64,000 nt of DNA from an uncultured Eubacteriales bacterium (GCA_900545585.1 UQZR01000002.1:1-64000); one strand, 5' to 3'. Counted from the first letter of the stretch, positions 1-7,921 are shown. The notes: generated from the sequence alone by a model not told the origin. Made by a program: numbers and translations.

Positions 1-1328
1 TAGAGCTGGTCGCCGTTGTCCGTCACCACCACCGTGGCCACGTCACCCAGCGTGATGGGCTCCACGCCGTCCAGTCCCAGGTCGAACAGCACCATGTCCT
101 CCAGCTCGCCGCTGCTCTCAAACTTCTGGCCCACCGACACCATATAGCTGATGCCGCTGTTGTCGTCGATGTACCCTGCGGGCATGGAGAAGTTCTGGGC
201 CGTCAGCAGCCCGCTGACGGTGGAGATGGACAGCAGTCCCCCCAGATCAGTCTGTTCGGCCACCTTGTCATAGGCCGCCTGTATCTGCTTCAGTCCGCTT
301 TCGATCTGGGCCTTGGCCTCGCTGAGCTGCAATTCCGCACCGGTCATCTGGGTCATACCGTCCATCAGCTCCACCAGCAGGTCGGACACGTCGCCCTCCA
401 CCTGTGCGCGCAGGTGACCGCTCTTCAGCGCCTTCATCAGCTTCTCCATGCTGCCCTGCAGCGTCTTCAGATCGTCGTTCAGCTTCTTCAGCGTCCCATC
501 CGGGTCGGTAATAAAGCCGCCCACGATGTCATCGATATCCGTGTCCTCCAGCACACCGTAGATATCCTTCAGCTTGTCGTACACCTTATCCACCGCGTCG
601 CCGACAGACTCGGCTACGCCGTCAGCAGCGGCGCGCTTGGCGTCCGCCAGCGCCTGCTGTCCGTCCGTCACCTTCTTCTCCGCGTCGCGGAGCTTGCCCT
701 CCGCCTTCTTCAGCTGGTCCTTCACCGCGTCCTCCAGCGTGGCGGACAGGGCGTCCATCTTCTCCTGATCCAGTATCACGTGGGCCTCACGGGTCAGCGC
801 GCCGGACACTGTGACGCTGGCCACGCCGCTGACACCCTCCAGCTTTCCGGTGAGCTCATCGGTGACGAAGTCGCTGAGGGCGTAAACATCCTTCCCCTCC
901 TGGGACACCGCCGCCACCATGACCGGGATCATGGAGGGGTTGATCTTCAGCACGTAGGGCGCACCCACCGAGTCGGACCACTGGCCCTGCAAAATCGAAA
1001 TTTTCTGTTGGATGTCCACGCTGATGGTATCCATATTCACGCCGTCCTCGAACTCCAGCATCACCATGGAAACACTGTTCTGCGTGGTGGAGGTGACAGT
1101 CTTGATGCGGTCCAGCGTGGCCATGGACTGCTCCATGGGCCGCGTGATGGTCTCCTCCACGGACTCGGGGCTGGCGCCCGGGTCGGTGGTGACGATGACC
1201 ACATAGGGAAAGTCCATGTTGGGCAGCAGATCCGGTGTCATCCTCAGATACGCCACCACACCAAGCACAACAATAGCCAGCACCACCACGAAGACGGTCA
1301 GCGGCTTCTTTACGCTGAATTTCGCCAT
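1..1328 (-). CDS. RND-family efflux transporter (AcrB/SwrC-like), 3' end cut by window edge
   Basis: Only the first about 442 residues are seen; the gene continues beyond base 1. The start ATG at 1328 follows AGGAGCAGGAGT. Residues 9-28 are a hydrophobic first membrane helix, then the text TPDLLPNMDFPYVVIVT and EETITRPMEQSM is typical of the porter (pore) domain of hydrophobe/amphiphile RND exporters. After about residue 195 a helical, charged stretch of roughly 190 residues interrupts the porter domain before it resumes with LLTAQNFSMPAG. Known family role: proton-driven export of drugs, lipids or surfactin-like compounds. The substrate cannot be told. It sits downstream of hemW but has its own promoter. 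Confidence 0.85.
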   Translation of the reverse strand, partial: MAKFSVKKPLTVFVVVLAIVVLGVVAYLRMTPDLLPNMDFPYVVIVTTDPGASPESVEETITRPMEQSMATLDRIKTVTSTTQNSVSMVMLEFEDGVNMDTISVDIQQKISILQGQWSDSVGAPYVLKINPSMIPVMVAAVSQEGKDVYALSDFVTDELTGKLEGVSGVASVTVSGALTREAHVILDQEKMDALSATLEDAVKDQLKKAEGKLRDAEKKVTDGQQALADAKRAAADGVAESVGDAVDKVYDKLKDIYGVLEDTDIDDIVGGFITDPDGTLKKLNDDLKTLQGSMEKLMKALKSGHLRAQVEGDVSDLLVELMDGMTQMTGAELQLSEAKAQIESGLKQIQAAYDKVAEQTDLGGLLSISTVSGLLTAQNFSMPAGYIDDNSGISYMVSVGQKFESSGELEDMVLFDLGLDGVEPITLGDVATVVVTDNGDQL

Positions 1329-1375
1329 ACTCCTGCTCCTTTGCGGGCATACGCCCCAAAATACCATAATAGAGA

Positions 1376-1404
1376 AGTGTATCACGCTGCCGCCGTTTCT
1401 GCAA
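1376..1404 (-). promoter_or_regulatory. Sigma-A promoter of the RND exporter
   Basis: On the minus strand TTGCAG (1404-1399), a 17-bp spacer and TACACT (1381-1376), preceded by TG one base upstream (extended -10). Just upstream lie 9-bp inverted arms TACCGGAAA (1411-1419) and TTTCCGGTA (1449-1457), which could be an operator. Confidence 0.6.
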
Positions 1405-1498
1405 GAGCCGTACCGGAAAATTCACGAAAGCGTTACAATATCCCACAGTTTCCGGTAAAAAAGTTCGCATGCCGAACAAATCAAGAAACCGTAAAGCG

Positions 1499-1530
1499 AT
1501 GGGACGAGAGAGTTTCCTCTCCCGTCCCAT
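1499..1530 (-). terminator. Hairpin terminator after hemW
   Basis: Inverted arms beginning ATGGGACG and ending CGTCCCAT with an inner GAGAG/CTCTC pairing lie 18 bases past the hemW stop. The T-run is weak, so termination strength is uncertain. Confidence 0.5.
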
Positions 1531-1547
1531 TTGTCGTTCATTTGTCC

Positions 1548-2747
1548 TCACACAACGCGGAAGTCGCCCTCCGCGGCGGCGGCCAGACGGGCCGCCTTCT
1601 GTTGACCCAGCGCCTCCTGCAGGGCCGCGATGATGCTGTTGGACACCAGGAAGCCCTTGGGCGTCAGCCGCCAGCCGCCCTCCGTCCGGACGGCCAGCCC
1701 CGCTCCCTCGTACTGCAAAAACAGCTCCTCCATGGGCTCGAACCGCTGGCGGTAGCGGTTCTCGAAGGTGCGGCGGTCGATGCCCGCCGCCGTCCGCAGC
1801 GACAGCATCACGTATTCGTAGTCCCGGGCCAGTGTGCTCTCCCCCTCGGACTCCGACAGCACCAGCCGCCCCGCGATGTACCCGTCCAGATCCCGCACGT
1901 AGCCGTACCGGACGCCGCCGAAATCAGAGTGTGCCCCGGGGCCGAAACCGGCGTACTCCTCCATGCTCCAGTATTTCAGGTTGTGGCGGGACTCCCGCCC
2001 GGGCTTTGCGAAGTTGGAGATCTCGTACTGCCGGTAGCCCGCCTCCTCCAGCGCAGCCACAGTGTAGAGATACATATCCGCCTGCGCGTCGTCATCCGGC
2101 AGCGTCAGCTGCTGCCGCTGCTGCCACAGGGGCGTGCCCTCCTCCACCTTCAGCCCGTAGCAGGACAGGTGCTCCGGTCCCAGAGCCACGGCGTCCGCCA
2201 GCGTCCGCTGCCAGTCCTCCATGGTCTGGTCCGGCAAACCGTAGATCAGGTCCAGACTGAGATTTTCGATCTTCGCCTTCCGCGCCGCCGTCACCGCCTG
2301 CTGCACCTGCTCATAGGTGTGTACCCGCCCGATGCGCCGCAGCAGCGCGTCATCGGTGGACTGTACCCCCAGCGACAGCCGGTTGAACCCCGCCCGCCGC
2401 AGGGCACGCAGCGCCTTCCAGTCGCCGGCGCTGTCGGGATTGGCCTCCAGCGTGATCTCCGCGCCCCTGGTCACGTCGTACCGCCGCAGCACCGTCTGCA
2501 AAAGGCGTGTTAGCCGGGACACGCCCAGATAGCTGGGGGTGCCGCCGCCGAAATACACCGTGTCCACCTGCATACCGGCGGCGCGGGGCGCCACCTCCTC
2601 CAGATGCCGCACCAGCGCCGCGGTGTAGGCGTCCATCTTCTCCTCGCTGTGGGCCAGGGAGTAAAAATCGCAGTAGGCGCACTTGGCCTTGCAGAACGGG
2701 ATGTGGACATACAGCCCCAGCACGGGCCTTTCTGCGGGCCGCCTCAT
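1548..2747 (-). CDS. hemW: HemW, radical SAM heme chaperone (coproporphyrinogen oxidase-like)
   Basis: 399 residues. HIPFCKAKCAYCDFYS at 15-30 gives the CxxxCxxC radical-SAM cluster (C19, C23, C26) followed by Phe28, the Phe that marks HemW instead of the extra Cys of true HemN. GGGTPS (about 67-72) is the SAM-binding glycine motif, and a HemN C-terminal domain follows (residues about 290-375). Known role: binds heme and inserts it into respiratory proteins; it is not the classical coproporphyrinogen dehydrogenase. The start overlaps the stop of the upstream ferredoxin gene by 4 bases (ATGA), so the two are translationally coupled, which suggests the ferredoxin may donate electrons to it. Confidence 0.92.
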   Translation of the reverse strand: MRRPAERPVLGLYVHIPFCKAKCAYCDFYSLAHSEEKMDAYTAALVRHLEEVAPRAAGMQVDTVYFGGGTPSYLGVSRLTRLLQTVLRRYDVTRGAEITLEANPDSAGDWKALRALRRAGFNRLSLGVQSTDDALLRRIGRVHTYEQVQQAVTAARKAKIENLSLDLIYGLPDQTMEDWQRTLADAVALGPEHLSCYGLKVEEGTPLWQQRQQLTLPDDDAQADMYLYTVAALEEAGYRQYEISNFAKPGRESRHNLKYWSMEEYAGFGPGAHSDFGGVRYGYVRDLDGYIAGRLVLSESEGESTLARDYEYVMLSLRTAAGIDRRTFENRYRQRFEPMEELFLQYEGAGLAVRTEGGWRLTPKGFLVSNSIIAALQEALGQQKAARLAAAAEGDFRVV

Positions 2748-2977
2748 GGCCGCACCTGGGGCGGCAGCATGGTCACTGCGCCGTAAAAGCAGTTGACCTT
2801 ACAGCTGCGGCAGCCGATGCACTGCTCCGCGTCCACGGTATAGATGCCGTCCTCCCGCAGAAGGATACACTTCACCGGACAGAACATGGCGCACCAGCCG
2901 CAGCCGGTGCAGCTCACCTCGTCAATGACCGCCAGCTGTATGGCTTTTCGTCCAAAGGGATGTGCAGGGTCTGTCAT
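2744..2977 (-). CDS. 2[4Fe-4S] ferredoxin-type protein
   Basis: 77 residues. Two cluster motifs are visible: CTGCGWCAMFCP and CIGCRSCKVNCFYG (C-x2-C-x2-C-x3-C each); the second lacks the usual Pro after the last Cys. The ATG at 2977 is chosen because AGGAAAGGCGGG lies just upstream; an earlier in-frame ATG at 3070 would overlap the promoter. First gene of a two-gene unit with hemW. Inference: small cytoplasmic electron carrier, possibly for the radical-SAM partner. Confidence 0.85.
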   Translation of the reverse strand: MTDPAHPFGRKAIQLAVIDEVSCTGCGWCAMFCPVKCILLREDGIYTVDAEQCIGCRSCKVNCFYGAVTMLPPQVRP

Positions 2978-3011
2978 GGACTCACCCGCCTTTCCTGAAT
3001 TCGTCACATGT

Positions 3012-3040
3012 ATTATATCCGCATCGGCTATATTTGACAA
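3012..3040 (-). promoter_or_regulatory. Sigma-A promoter of the ferredoxin-hemW operon
   Basis: Minus strand TTGTCA (3040-3035), 17-bp spacer, TATAAT (3017-3012). The start codon is 35 bases past the -10 hexamer. Confidence 0.75.
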
Positions 3041-3044
3041 CCCC

Positions 3045-3074
3045 GCATAGTTTGCCGCGCACCGGCGCACACTA
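3045..3074 (+). promoter_or_regulatory. Candidate sigma-G promoter of spoVAC
   Basis: GCATA (3045-3049), 18 bases, CACACTA (3068-3074) fits the forespore sigma-G pattern (GnATR, 17-18 bases, CATnnTA) with one change, placed correctly ahead of a gene that is sigma-G controlled in Bacillus. Motif reading only. Confidence 0.5.
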
Positions 3075-3096
3075 CGCGGGAAAGGATGTGACTGCC

Positions 3097-3534
3097 ATGA
3101 CCCCCGAGGAATATCAGGCGCTGGTAAAGCGCATGGCGCCCCGCTCCCCCATCCTGCGGGACACGGCGCTGGCCTTTCTGGTGGGCGGCGCCATCTGCGT
3201 GGTGGGCCAGCTGCTGTCCCACTGGTACGGCACGCTGGGGCTGGACGACTCCGACGCCGGCACCGCCACCTCCGTGACGCTGGTGTTCCTGTCGGCGCTG
3301 GCCACGGGGCTGGGCCTTTACCACAAGCTGGCCCGCTGGGCCGGAGCAGGTACGCTGGTGCCCATCACCGGCTTTGCCAACGCCGTGGCATCCCCCGCCG
3401 TGGACTTTCAGGCGGAGGGCCTCATCACCGGCACCGCCGTGAAGATGTTCACCGTGGCAGGACCGGTCATCGTGTTCGGCACCGCCGCCAGCGTGGTCTA
3501 CGGTCTGGTGCTGTGGCTGGTGCAGCTGGCGTAA
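3097..3534 (+). CDS. spoVAC: SpoVAC, stage V sporulation membrane protein
   Basis: 145 residues with several membrane segments. LAFLVGGAICVVGQLL, the AGAGTLVPITGFANAVASPA block and QAEGLITGTAVKMFTVAGPVIVFG match SpoVAC of Bacillus closely along its length. Known role: part of the SpoVA channel that loads dipicolinic acid into the forespore and releases it at germination; SpoVAC is the mechanosensitive component. ATG 3097 is preferred over the GTG at 3088 because GGAAAGGA is too close to the latter. It stands alone here; spoVAD and spoVAE are not in the window. The only plus-strand gene left of the origin. Confidence 0.88.
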   Translation: MTPEEYQALVKRMAPRSPILRDTALAFLVGGAICVVGQLLSHWYGTLGLDDSDAGTATSVTLVFLSALATGLGLYHKLARWAGAGTLVPITGFANAVASPAVDFQAEGLITGTAVKMFTVAGPVIVFGTAASVVYGLVLWLVQLA

Positions 3535-3536
3535 AA

Positions 3537-3567
3537 AAAGAGGGAGACGCGCTGCGTCTCCCTCTTT
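3537..3567. terminator. Two-way terminator between spoVAC and the 3581 gene
   Basis: Perfect 14-bp stem AAAGAGGGAGACGC / GCGTCTCCCTCTTT with a 3-base loop, A-rich on one side and T-rich on the other, between convergent genes. Confidence 0.85.
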
Positions 3568-3580
3568 CGTTGTCTCAGGC

Positions 3581-4051
3581 TCAGTTGTCCACGCGGTTGC
3601 GCCACTCCAGCTCCTGCTCCAGCTCGAACTTCAGCTTCTTGTTCTCCTCCACCAGCGTATCGTAGTGCGTGCCCTGCACGTAGTACTTCACGAAGGCGAA
3701 GGTGGCCTCGTTGAACTCCTCCTCGGAGTATTCCGGCAGCAGGGAGCCGTTCTTGCGGCGCAGGCCCGTGACCTCCACCACCACCAGACGGCGCTGCTCC
3801 TCGCTGAGCTGGAACAGCTTCAGCGTCTCGGGGATATCCAGCTCCAGATCGTACCGCTCGTTGACGATCTCCAGCAGGCGGCGCTGCTCCGGCTTGGCGG
3901 AGACGATGACGCCGTGCTCGGCGAACAGGCGCTTGAGGTAGGATACGGAGACCTCCTCGCGGGTGATGGTGCCCTTTCCGATGCCGGTGAGCATGGTGTT
4001 GGACAGGTTCAGGCTGACATAGACCTCGTGGCCAGTGGTGGGATAGCTCAT
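3581..4051 (-). CDS. Conserved-looking hypothetical protein, 156 residues
   Basis: I do not recognise the family. The ATG at 4051 has a perfect AGGAGG six bases upstream and its own promoter, so it is a real gene. The protein is soluble and mixed alpha/beta, with no signal peptide or membrane segment. Residues about 30-100 look globular (SYLKRLFAEHGVIVSAKPEQ, RLVVVEVTGLRRKNGSLLPE), and the last 30 residues (YDTLVEENKKLKFELEQELE) are a short coiled coil, suggesting self-association. It stands alone between spoVAC (convergent) and an intergenic repeat cluster. Confidence 0.7.
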   Translation of the reverse strand: MSYPTTGHEVYVSLNLSNTMLTGIGKGTITREEVSVSYLKRLFAEHGVIVSAKPEQRRLLEIVNERYDLELDIPETLKLFQLSEEQRRLVVVEVTGLRRKNGSLLPEYSEEEFNEATFAFVKYYVQGTHYDTLVEENKKLKFELEQELEWRNRVDN

Positions 4052-4123
4052 GTGGTACCTCCTGCATTTGCTGCGTCAAATTGGTTTTCCGCCGCTCAAA
4101 GCGGCCTTTTTTGTTCTGCTGTT

Positions 4124-4152
4124 AGCATACCACACGTCGCGGCAAATAGCAA
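4124..4152 (-). promoter_or_regulatory. Sigma-A promoter of the 156-residue protein
   Basis: Minus strand TTGCTA (4152-4147), 17 bases, TATGCT (4129-4124). The leader contains a small hairpin GCCGCT/AGCGGC (4091-4105). Confidence 0.6.
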
Positions 4153-4305
4153 TACAAAGTTGTACCAAGTACGTTTATTTATACGAAAAAATGGCCTATT
4201 TTTTCGAAACTATGGCACTTTCTTCTACCAAATGTACCATACGACCCAAACGGTCCAAAAGCCACCCATGACAGGCCCGTTCCCCTCCCGCCGCAGTGCC
4301 GGATG

Positions 4306-4426
4306 GGCGAAAGAAACACCGCTCCTGAGCGGATGGAGCTTTCGTCAAGACAAGGCGCGGCGACGACGGCATACTGGGTGTATGTCGAGGAGCCGCAACG
4401 CCGTATTGGCGAAAGAAACACCGCTC
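4306..4426. repeat. Hairpin repeat cluster with 19-bp direct repeats at the 3' end of the pflX-like gene
   Basis: GGCGAAAGAAACACCGCTC occurs exactly at 4306-4324 and 4408-4426; the second copy covers the stop codon of the gene at 4425. Between them, 4339-4415 forms a hairpin with arms CTTTCG and CGAAAG and an inner CATAC/GTATG stem. The segment 4306-4346 is a second hairpin (GGCGAAAG/CTTTCGTC around CCGCTC/GAGCGG). The 4339-4415 unit is related to 53982-54067. The rest of the 4052-4305 gap holds only the promoter above and a near-palindrome CGAAAAAA/TTTTTTCG at 4184-4206. Confidence 0.75.
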
Positions 4427-5294
4427 AGACGCCGGTAAGGTCGAATGGCGGCGTATATTCCTCCTTCGCCGCCGTCCGCTCCTGGGTGAATCCGTCCACA
4501 ATACCGCAGTTGCGCATGTACTCCGCGGCGGCGCGGTACTCGGCGCGGGTGACGCGGCGGGCCAGACGCCCCTGTGCATCGGGCTGGGGGGTATACTGGC
4601 TCATCAGCGAGAACAGCACGTCCCCGGGCCGGAACGTCCGGGCCACCCAGTCCATGACGCGGCGGCTGTTGTCCGGATATCCCGGCAGCACCAGATGGCG
4701 GATGACCACGCCCCGCCGCAGCAGGCCGTTCTCTATGACATAGGGTCCCGTCTGGCGAAACATCTCCTGAATGGCCGCAGCGGCCACGGGGAAATAGTCC
4801 GGTGCGGCGGACAGCTCCGCCGCCAGACTGCCGTCGGCGTACTTCATATCCGGCAGCCAGATGTCCACCAGTCCCTCCAGCCGCCGCAGCGTCTCCACCT
4901 TTTCATACCCGCCGCAGTTATACACCAGCGGCACGGGGAGCTTCGGCTCCAGCGCCGGCAGGATCCAGGGCAGGAAGTGGGTGGCGGTGATGAGGTCGAT
5001 GTTGTGCGCGCCCTGGGCGATCAGCTCCTCAAAGATGGCGCGGAGCCGCTGGGGGGTCACATCCTTGCCGAAGCCCTCCGCCGAGATGGCGTGGTTCTGG
5101 CAGTAGCAGCACCGCAGGGTGCAGCCGGAGAAAAACACCGCGCCGGAGCCGTTGGTGCCGGAGATGGGCGGCTCCTCCCAGCGGTGCAGGGCGGCCCGGG
5201 CCACTCGAATGCCCGCGGGCATGCCGCAGAAGCCGCTGCCCCTCTGCTCGGTGCGCTGCGCCCCGCATTCGCGGGGACAGAGACGGCAGATCAT
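4425..5294 (-). CDS. PflX-like radical SAM protein (COG1313 type)
   Basis: 289 residues. A Cys-rich N-terminus (CRLCPREC ... CGMP) is followed by the radical-SAM cluster CTLRCCYC (C58, C62, C65) within FFSGCTLRCCYCQNH, and DIWLPDMKYADGSLAAELS, typical of the group annotated as putative pyruvate formate-lyase activating enzyme PflX. The true substrate of this group is unknown and no formate lyase gene lies nearby. Last gene of a four-gene operon; its ATG overlaps the tdk stop by 4 bases. The 3' end abuts the hairpin repeat cluster. Confidence 0.85.
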   Translation of the reverse strand: MICRLCPRECGAQRTEQRGSGFCGMPAGIRVARAALHRWEEPPISGTNGSGAVFFSGCTLRCCYCQNHAISAEGFGKDVTPQRLRAIFEELIAQGAHNIDLITATHFLPWILPALEPKLPVPLVYNCGGYEKVETLRRLEGLVDIWLPDMKYADGSLAAELSAAPDYFPVAAAAIQEMFRQTGPYVIENGLLRRGVVIRHLVLPGYPDNSRRVMDWVARTFRPGDVLFSLMSQYTPQPDAQGRLARRVTRAEYRAAAEYMRNCGIVDGFTQERTAAKEEYTPPFDLTGV

Positions 5295-5878
5295 ACGGCG
5301 TGGATGTCGAAGTCCGGCCCCAGATCACCGGCGATCCAGTGGCGGCGGCACAGGCCGATATACTTGTCGTTGGCGCCCAGCACCACCTGCGCGCCCTCCT
5401 TCACCACGCGGCCCGTCTCATCGAAGCGGGCATTGAACGCCGCCTTCTTGCCGCACCAGCAGATGGTCTTGACCTCCTCCAGCTTGTCCGCCAGCACCAG
5501 CAAGTGGTAGCTGCCCTCGAACAGCTCGCCCTTGAAGTCCGCCCGCAGGCCGTAGCAGATGACGGGGATGCCGCAGTCGTCCACCAGATGCACCAGATAA
5601 TAGACCTCGTCCTTGGTGAGGAACTGGGCCTCGTCGATGATGATGCAGGCGTAGCGCTGTAAATCTGCGTCCGCCATGGCCCGCATCTCGTCAAAGTAAA
5701 TACAGGGGTGCTTCAGGCCGATGCGGGAGTACACCATGTGGTCGCCGTCGCGGGTATCCAGTCGCGGCTTGACCAGCAGTGTCTCCTGTCCCCGCTCCTC
5801 ATAGTTGAAGCGGGCCATCAGGGCGTTGGCCGTCTTGCTGGAGCCCATGGCGCCGTATTTAAAGTAAAGCTGAGCCAT
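5291..5878 (-). CDS. tdk: Thymidine kinase
   Basis: 195 residues, normal length. P-loop GAMGSSKT at 9-16, DEAQFL Walker B block, lasso region GANDKYIGLCRRHW and zinc-site cysteines (ICWCGKK, LCRRH). Phosphorylates thymidine to dTMP in the salvage pathway, in the cytoplasm. The ATG at 5878 is used because AAAGGAG lies 8 bases upstream; the ATG at 5884 is only 3 bases from it. Third gene of the radical SAM-mutY-tdk-pflX operon, 21 bases after mutY. Confidence 0.95.
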   Translation of the reverse strand: MAQLYFKYGAMGSSKTANALMARFNYEERGQETLLVKPRLDTRDGDHMVYSRIGLKHPCIYFDEMRAMADADLQRYACIIIDEAQFLTKDEVYYLVHLVDDCGIPVICYGLRADFKGELFEGSYHLLVLADKLEEVKTICWCGKKAAFNARFDETGRVVKEGAQVVLGANDKYIGLCRRHWIAGDLGPDFDIHAV

Positions 5879-5899
5879 TGTCATTTCTCCTTTTTTATC

Positions 5900-6964
5900 T
5901 CATTCCTCTGCGGTACTGCCGTCCAGCGCCGCCGTAAATACCTGAAAGGCCGAGGGGATGGCCCGCTGCTGCCGCGCCGCTGCATCGGCCCACAGCCAGT
6001 CCGGCCCCCCCTCCCCCGCCGCCGTCAGCAGGTAGCCGGTCATGTGCCAGCGGAGATGGGTGAATTCGTGCTTGGCGTGGAGGATCTGCTCCCACCGCAG
6101 CGGCGTCACGTGCCACTCCGCCAGCTGCGCGGCGGCGGCCGCCTCGTCCAGCTCCCCCTCCACGTGGGGGAACTCCCACAGCCCCGCCAGCAGTCCCGTG
6201 TCCGGCCGCTGCCGCAGGGCCGCGGTGCCGTCCTCTTTCTTCATGATGAACAGGGTCAGACGCACCTCGCGCTTCTCTTTTTTCTTCTCCCGCACCGGCA
6301 GAAGCGCCTGTTTTCCGTCCCGCTTCGCGGTGCAGAAGCCTGCGGCGGGACACCGGTCACACAGGGGCTTTCCGTTGGGCAGGCACACTGCCGCCCCCAG
6401 GTCCATCAGGGCCTGGTTGAAGTCCCCGGGCCGGTCCTGGGGCATGGTATCGGCCATGGCCTGCCGGAACGCGGCGCGGACTTTGGAATCCAGCACGTTG
6501 CGGCTGTCGCCGGTGAGCCGCGCCGCCACCCGCAGCACGTTGCCGTCCACGGCGGGCACGGCCTGGCCGAAGGCGATGGACAGGATGGCCCCCGCCGTGT
6601 AGTCCCCGATGCCTGCCAGACGCCGCAGGTCGTCATAGCTGTCAGGGAATTCGCCGCCGAAATCCTGCACCACGGTCTGCGCTGCTCTTTTCAGATTGCG
6701 GGCACGGCTGTAATAGCCCAGCCCCTGCCACAGCCGCATCAGCTGCTGCTCCGGCATGGCGGCCAGCGCCGCCACATCCGGCGCGGCGTCCATAAACCGT
6801 TGAAAATAGGGCAGTACCGCTTGGACGCGGGTCTGTTGGAGCATGATCTCCGACACCCACGTGCGGTAGGGGGACACCTCCTCCCGCCAGGGCAGCACCC
6901 GCCGGTTGGCGTCGTACCACGCCAGCAGCGGGGCCGGTAATTTTTGTAAGCTTATCAGTTCCAT
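5900..6964 (-). CDS. mutY: A/G-specific adenine DNA glycosylase MutY
   Basis: 354 residues. The catalytic Glu lies in VSEIMLQQTRVQ (E39), the helix-hairpin-helix LAGIGDYTAGAIL (117-129) is followed by the catalytic Asp of VDGN (D140), and four cysteines for the [4Fe-4S] cluster follow (C194, C202, C205, C211). A NUDIX-like C-terminal domain that reads 8-oxoG covers about 230-345. Removes adenine mispaired with 8-oxoguanine. Two bases separate it from the upstream radical SAM gene. Confidence 0.95.
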   Translation of the reverse strand: MELISLQKLPAPLLAWYDANRRVLPWREEVSPYRTWVSEIMLQQTRVQAVLPYFQRFMDAAPDVAALAAMPEQQLMRLWQGLGYYSRARNLKRAAQTVVQDFGGEFPDSYDDLRRLAGIGDYTAGAILSIAFGQAVPAVDGNVLRVAARLTGDSRNVLDSKVRAAFRQAMADTMPQDRPGDFNQALMDLGAAVCLPNGKPLCDRCPAAGFCTAKRDGKQALLPVREKKKEKREVRLTLFIMKKEDGTAALRQRPDTGLLAGLWEFPHVEGELDEAAAAAQLAEWHVTPLRWEQILHAKHEFTHLRWHMTGYLLTAAGEGGPDWLWADAAARQQRAIPSAFQVFTAALDGSTAEE

Positions 6965-6966
6965 TG

Positions 6967-7812
6967 TTACCTGTTAAAGCGCACGGCGTAGCCGCAGCGG
7001 CGGCACAGCTCCTCGGCGGGGCGGCGGGCATCGAAGCCCTTCTGAATGGCCCGGGCCCGGGGCGATGCCAGTATGTCGTCCATCTCCTGTGACAAAAGGT
7101 TCCCCAGTGCCAGCCGTCCCTCGCTGTCCAGACAGCAGGGCACCACTGTCCCGTCACACAGCACGGCGATCTGCTGGCGCAGACCGTAGCAGAACTGGGT
7201 ATCCTGCGGGGCCTGCCGGGGGTCGGGCCAGTCGAACTTCTCCCCCTCCTCCAGATAAAGATTTTCCTCCAGCCTGCGGTTGCCGCGGCGGTCTCTTGGC
7301 AGGGTCTCCGTATTCTTCTTCATCATGCGGTCCAAAACACGAAGTATCCGGAAATTTTCCGCGTCCGCGCCCCCCTGGTTCCACAGGCGCAGGGCGCAGA
7401 TGACTCCCCCGCCCGCCAATGAAAGACAGCTATCCGCGACGCGCTCCACGTACTCCTCCAGCCCATCGCTGCGGCCGTTGCCCTCGAAGGAATGGAGGGA
7501 GACGCTGACCTTATGGATGGCAGAGCTTTCCAGCAGCAGAGGCAGCTTTTCCGGCAGCAGCGTACCGTTGGTGGTGAGACAGACGCGGAAGCCAAGCTCC
7601 TCACAAATGTGCAGAATTTCCGCCAATTGTGGATGCAGGAGCGGCTCTCCCATGACGTGGAGGTACAGAAAATCGGTGTGAGGCCGGAGCTTTCCCGCCA
7701 ACAGGGCAAAGGTCTCCGGCGTCATAAAGCGCTTTTCCCGCGCCGTGCCCGGACAGAAAGCGCAGGCCAAATTGCACACGTTGGTGATTTCCACATAGGC
7801 GCGGCTGAACAC
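6967..7812 (-). CDS. Radical SAM/SPASM-type protein
   Basis: 281 residues from a GTG at 7812, which has GAGAGGGGGG eight bases upstream; the open frame extends to an ATG at 7923 but that lacks a ribosome site and runs into the terminator. EITNVCNLACAFCPG (C13, C17, C20) is the radical-SAM cluster, GEPLLHP the glycine motif, and C-terminal cysteines (FCYGL, VPCCLD, CRRCG) form a SPASM/twitch auxiliary cluster. Family members modify peptides or small molecules; no peptide substrate is visible beside it, so the reaction is unknown. First gene of the mutY-tdk-pflX operon. Confidence 0.8.
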   Translation of the reverse strand: MFSRAYVEITNVCNLACAFCPGTAREKRFMTPETFALLAGKLRPHTDFLYLHVMGEPLLHPQLAEILHICEELGFRVCLTTNGTLLPEKLPLLLESSAIHKVSVSLHSFEGNGRSDGLEEYVERVADSCLSLAGGGVICALRLWNQGGADAENFRILRVLDRMMKKNTETLPRDRRGNRRLEENLYLEEGEKFDWPDPRQAPQDTQFCYGLRQQIAVLCDGTVVPCCLDSEGRLALGNLLSQEMDDILASPRARAIQKGFDARRPAEELCRRCGYAVRFNR

Positions 7813-7921
7813 GGCGCTTTCCCCCCTCTCCGGCGTTTTTGCCTCAGTCTTTGGGACAGTGTACCACAAATAGCCCCGTTTGAAAAGCGAAAATCCTGAT
7901 GGGCAGGCCGTGGGTGCAAGC

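Noticed and set aside
414..2513. 699-codon plus-strand frame over the RND and hemW genes
   Set aside because: Crosses the RND promoter and the hemW terminator and is antisense to two clear families.
4091..4112. Plus-strand terminator GCCGCT/AGCGGC with six T
   Set aside because: No plus-strand gene or promoter ends here; it lies in the leader of the minus gene at 3581-4051, so it is left as a leader hairpin.
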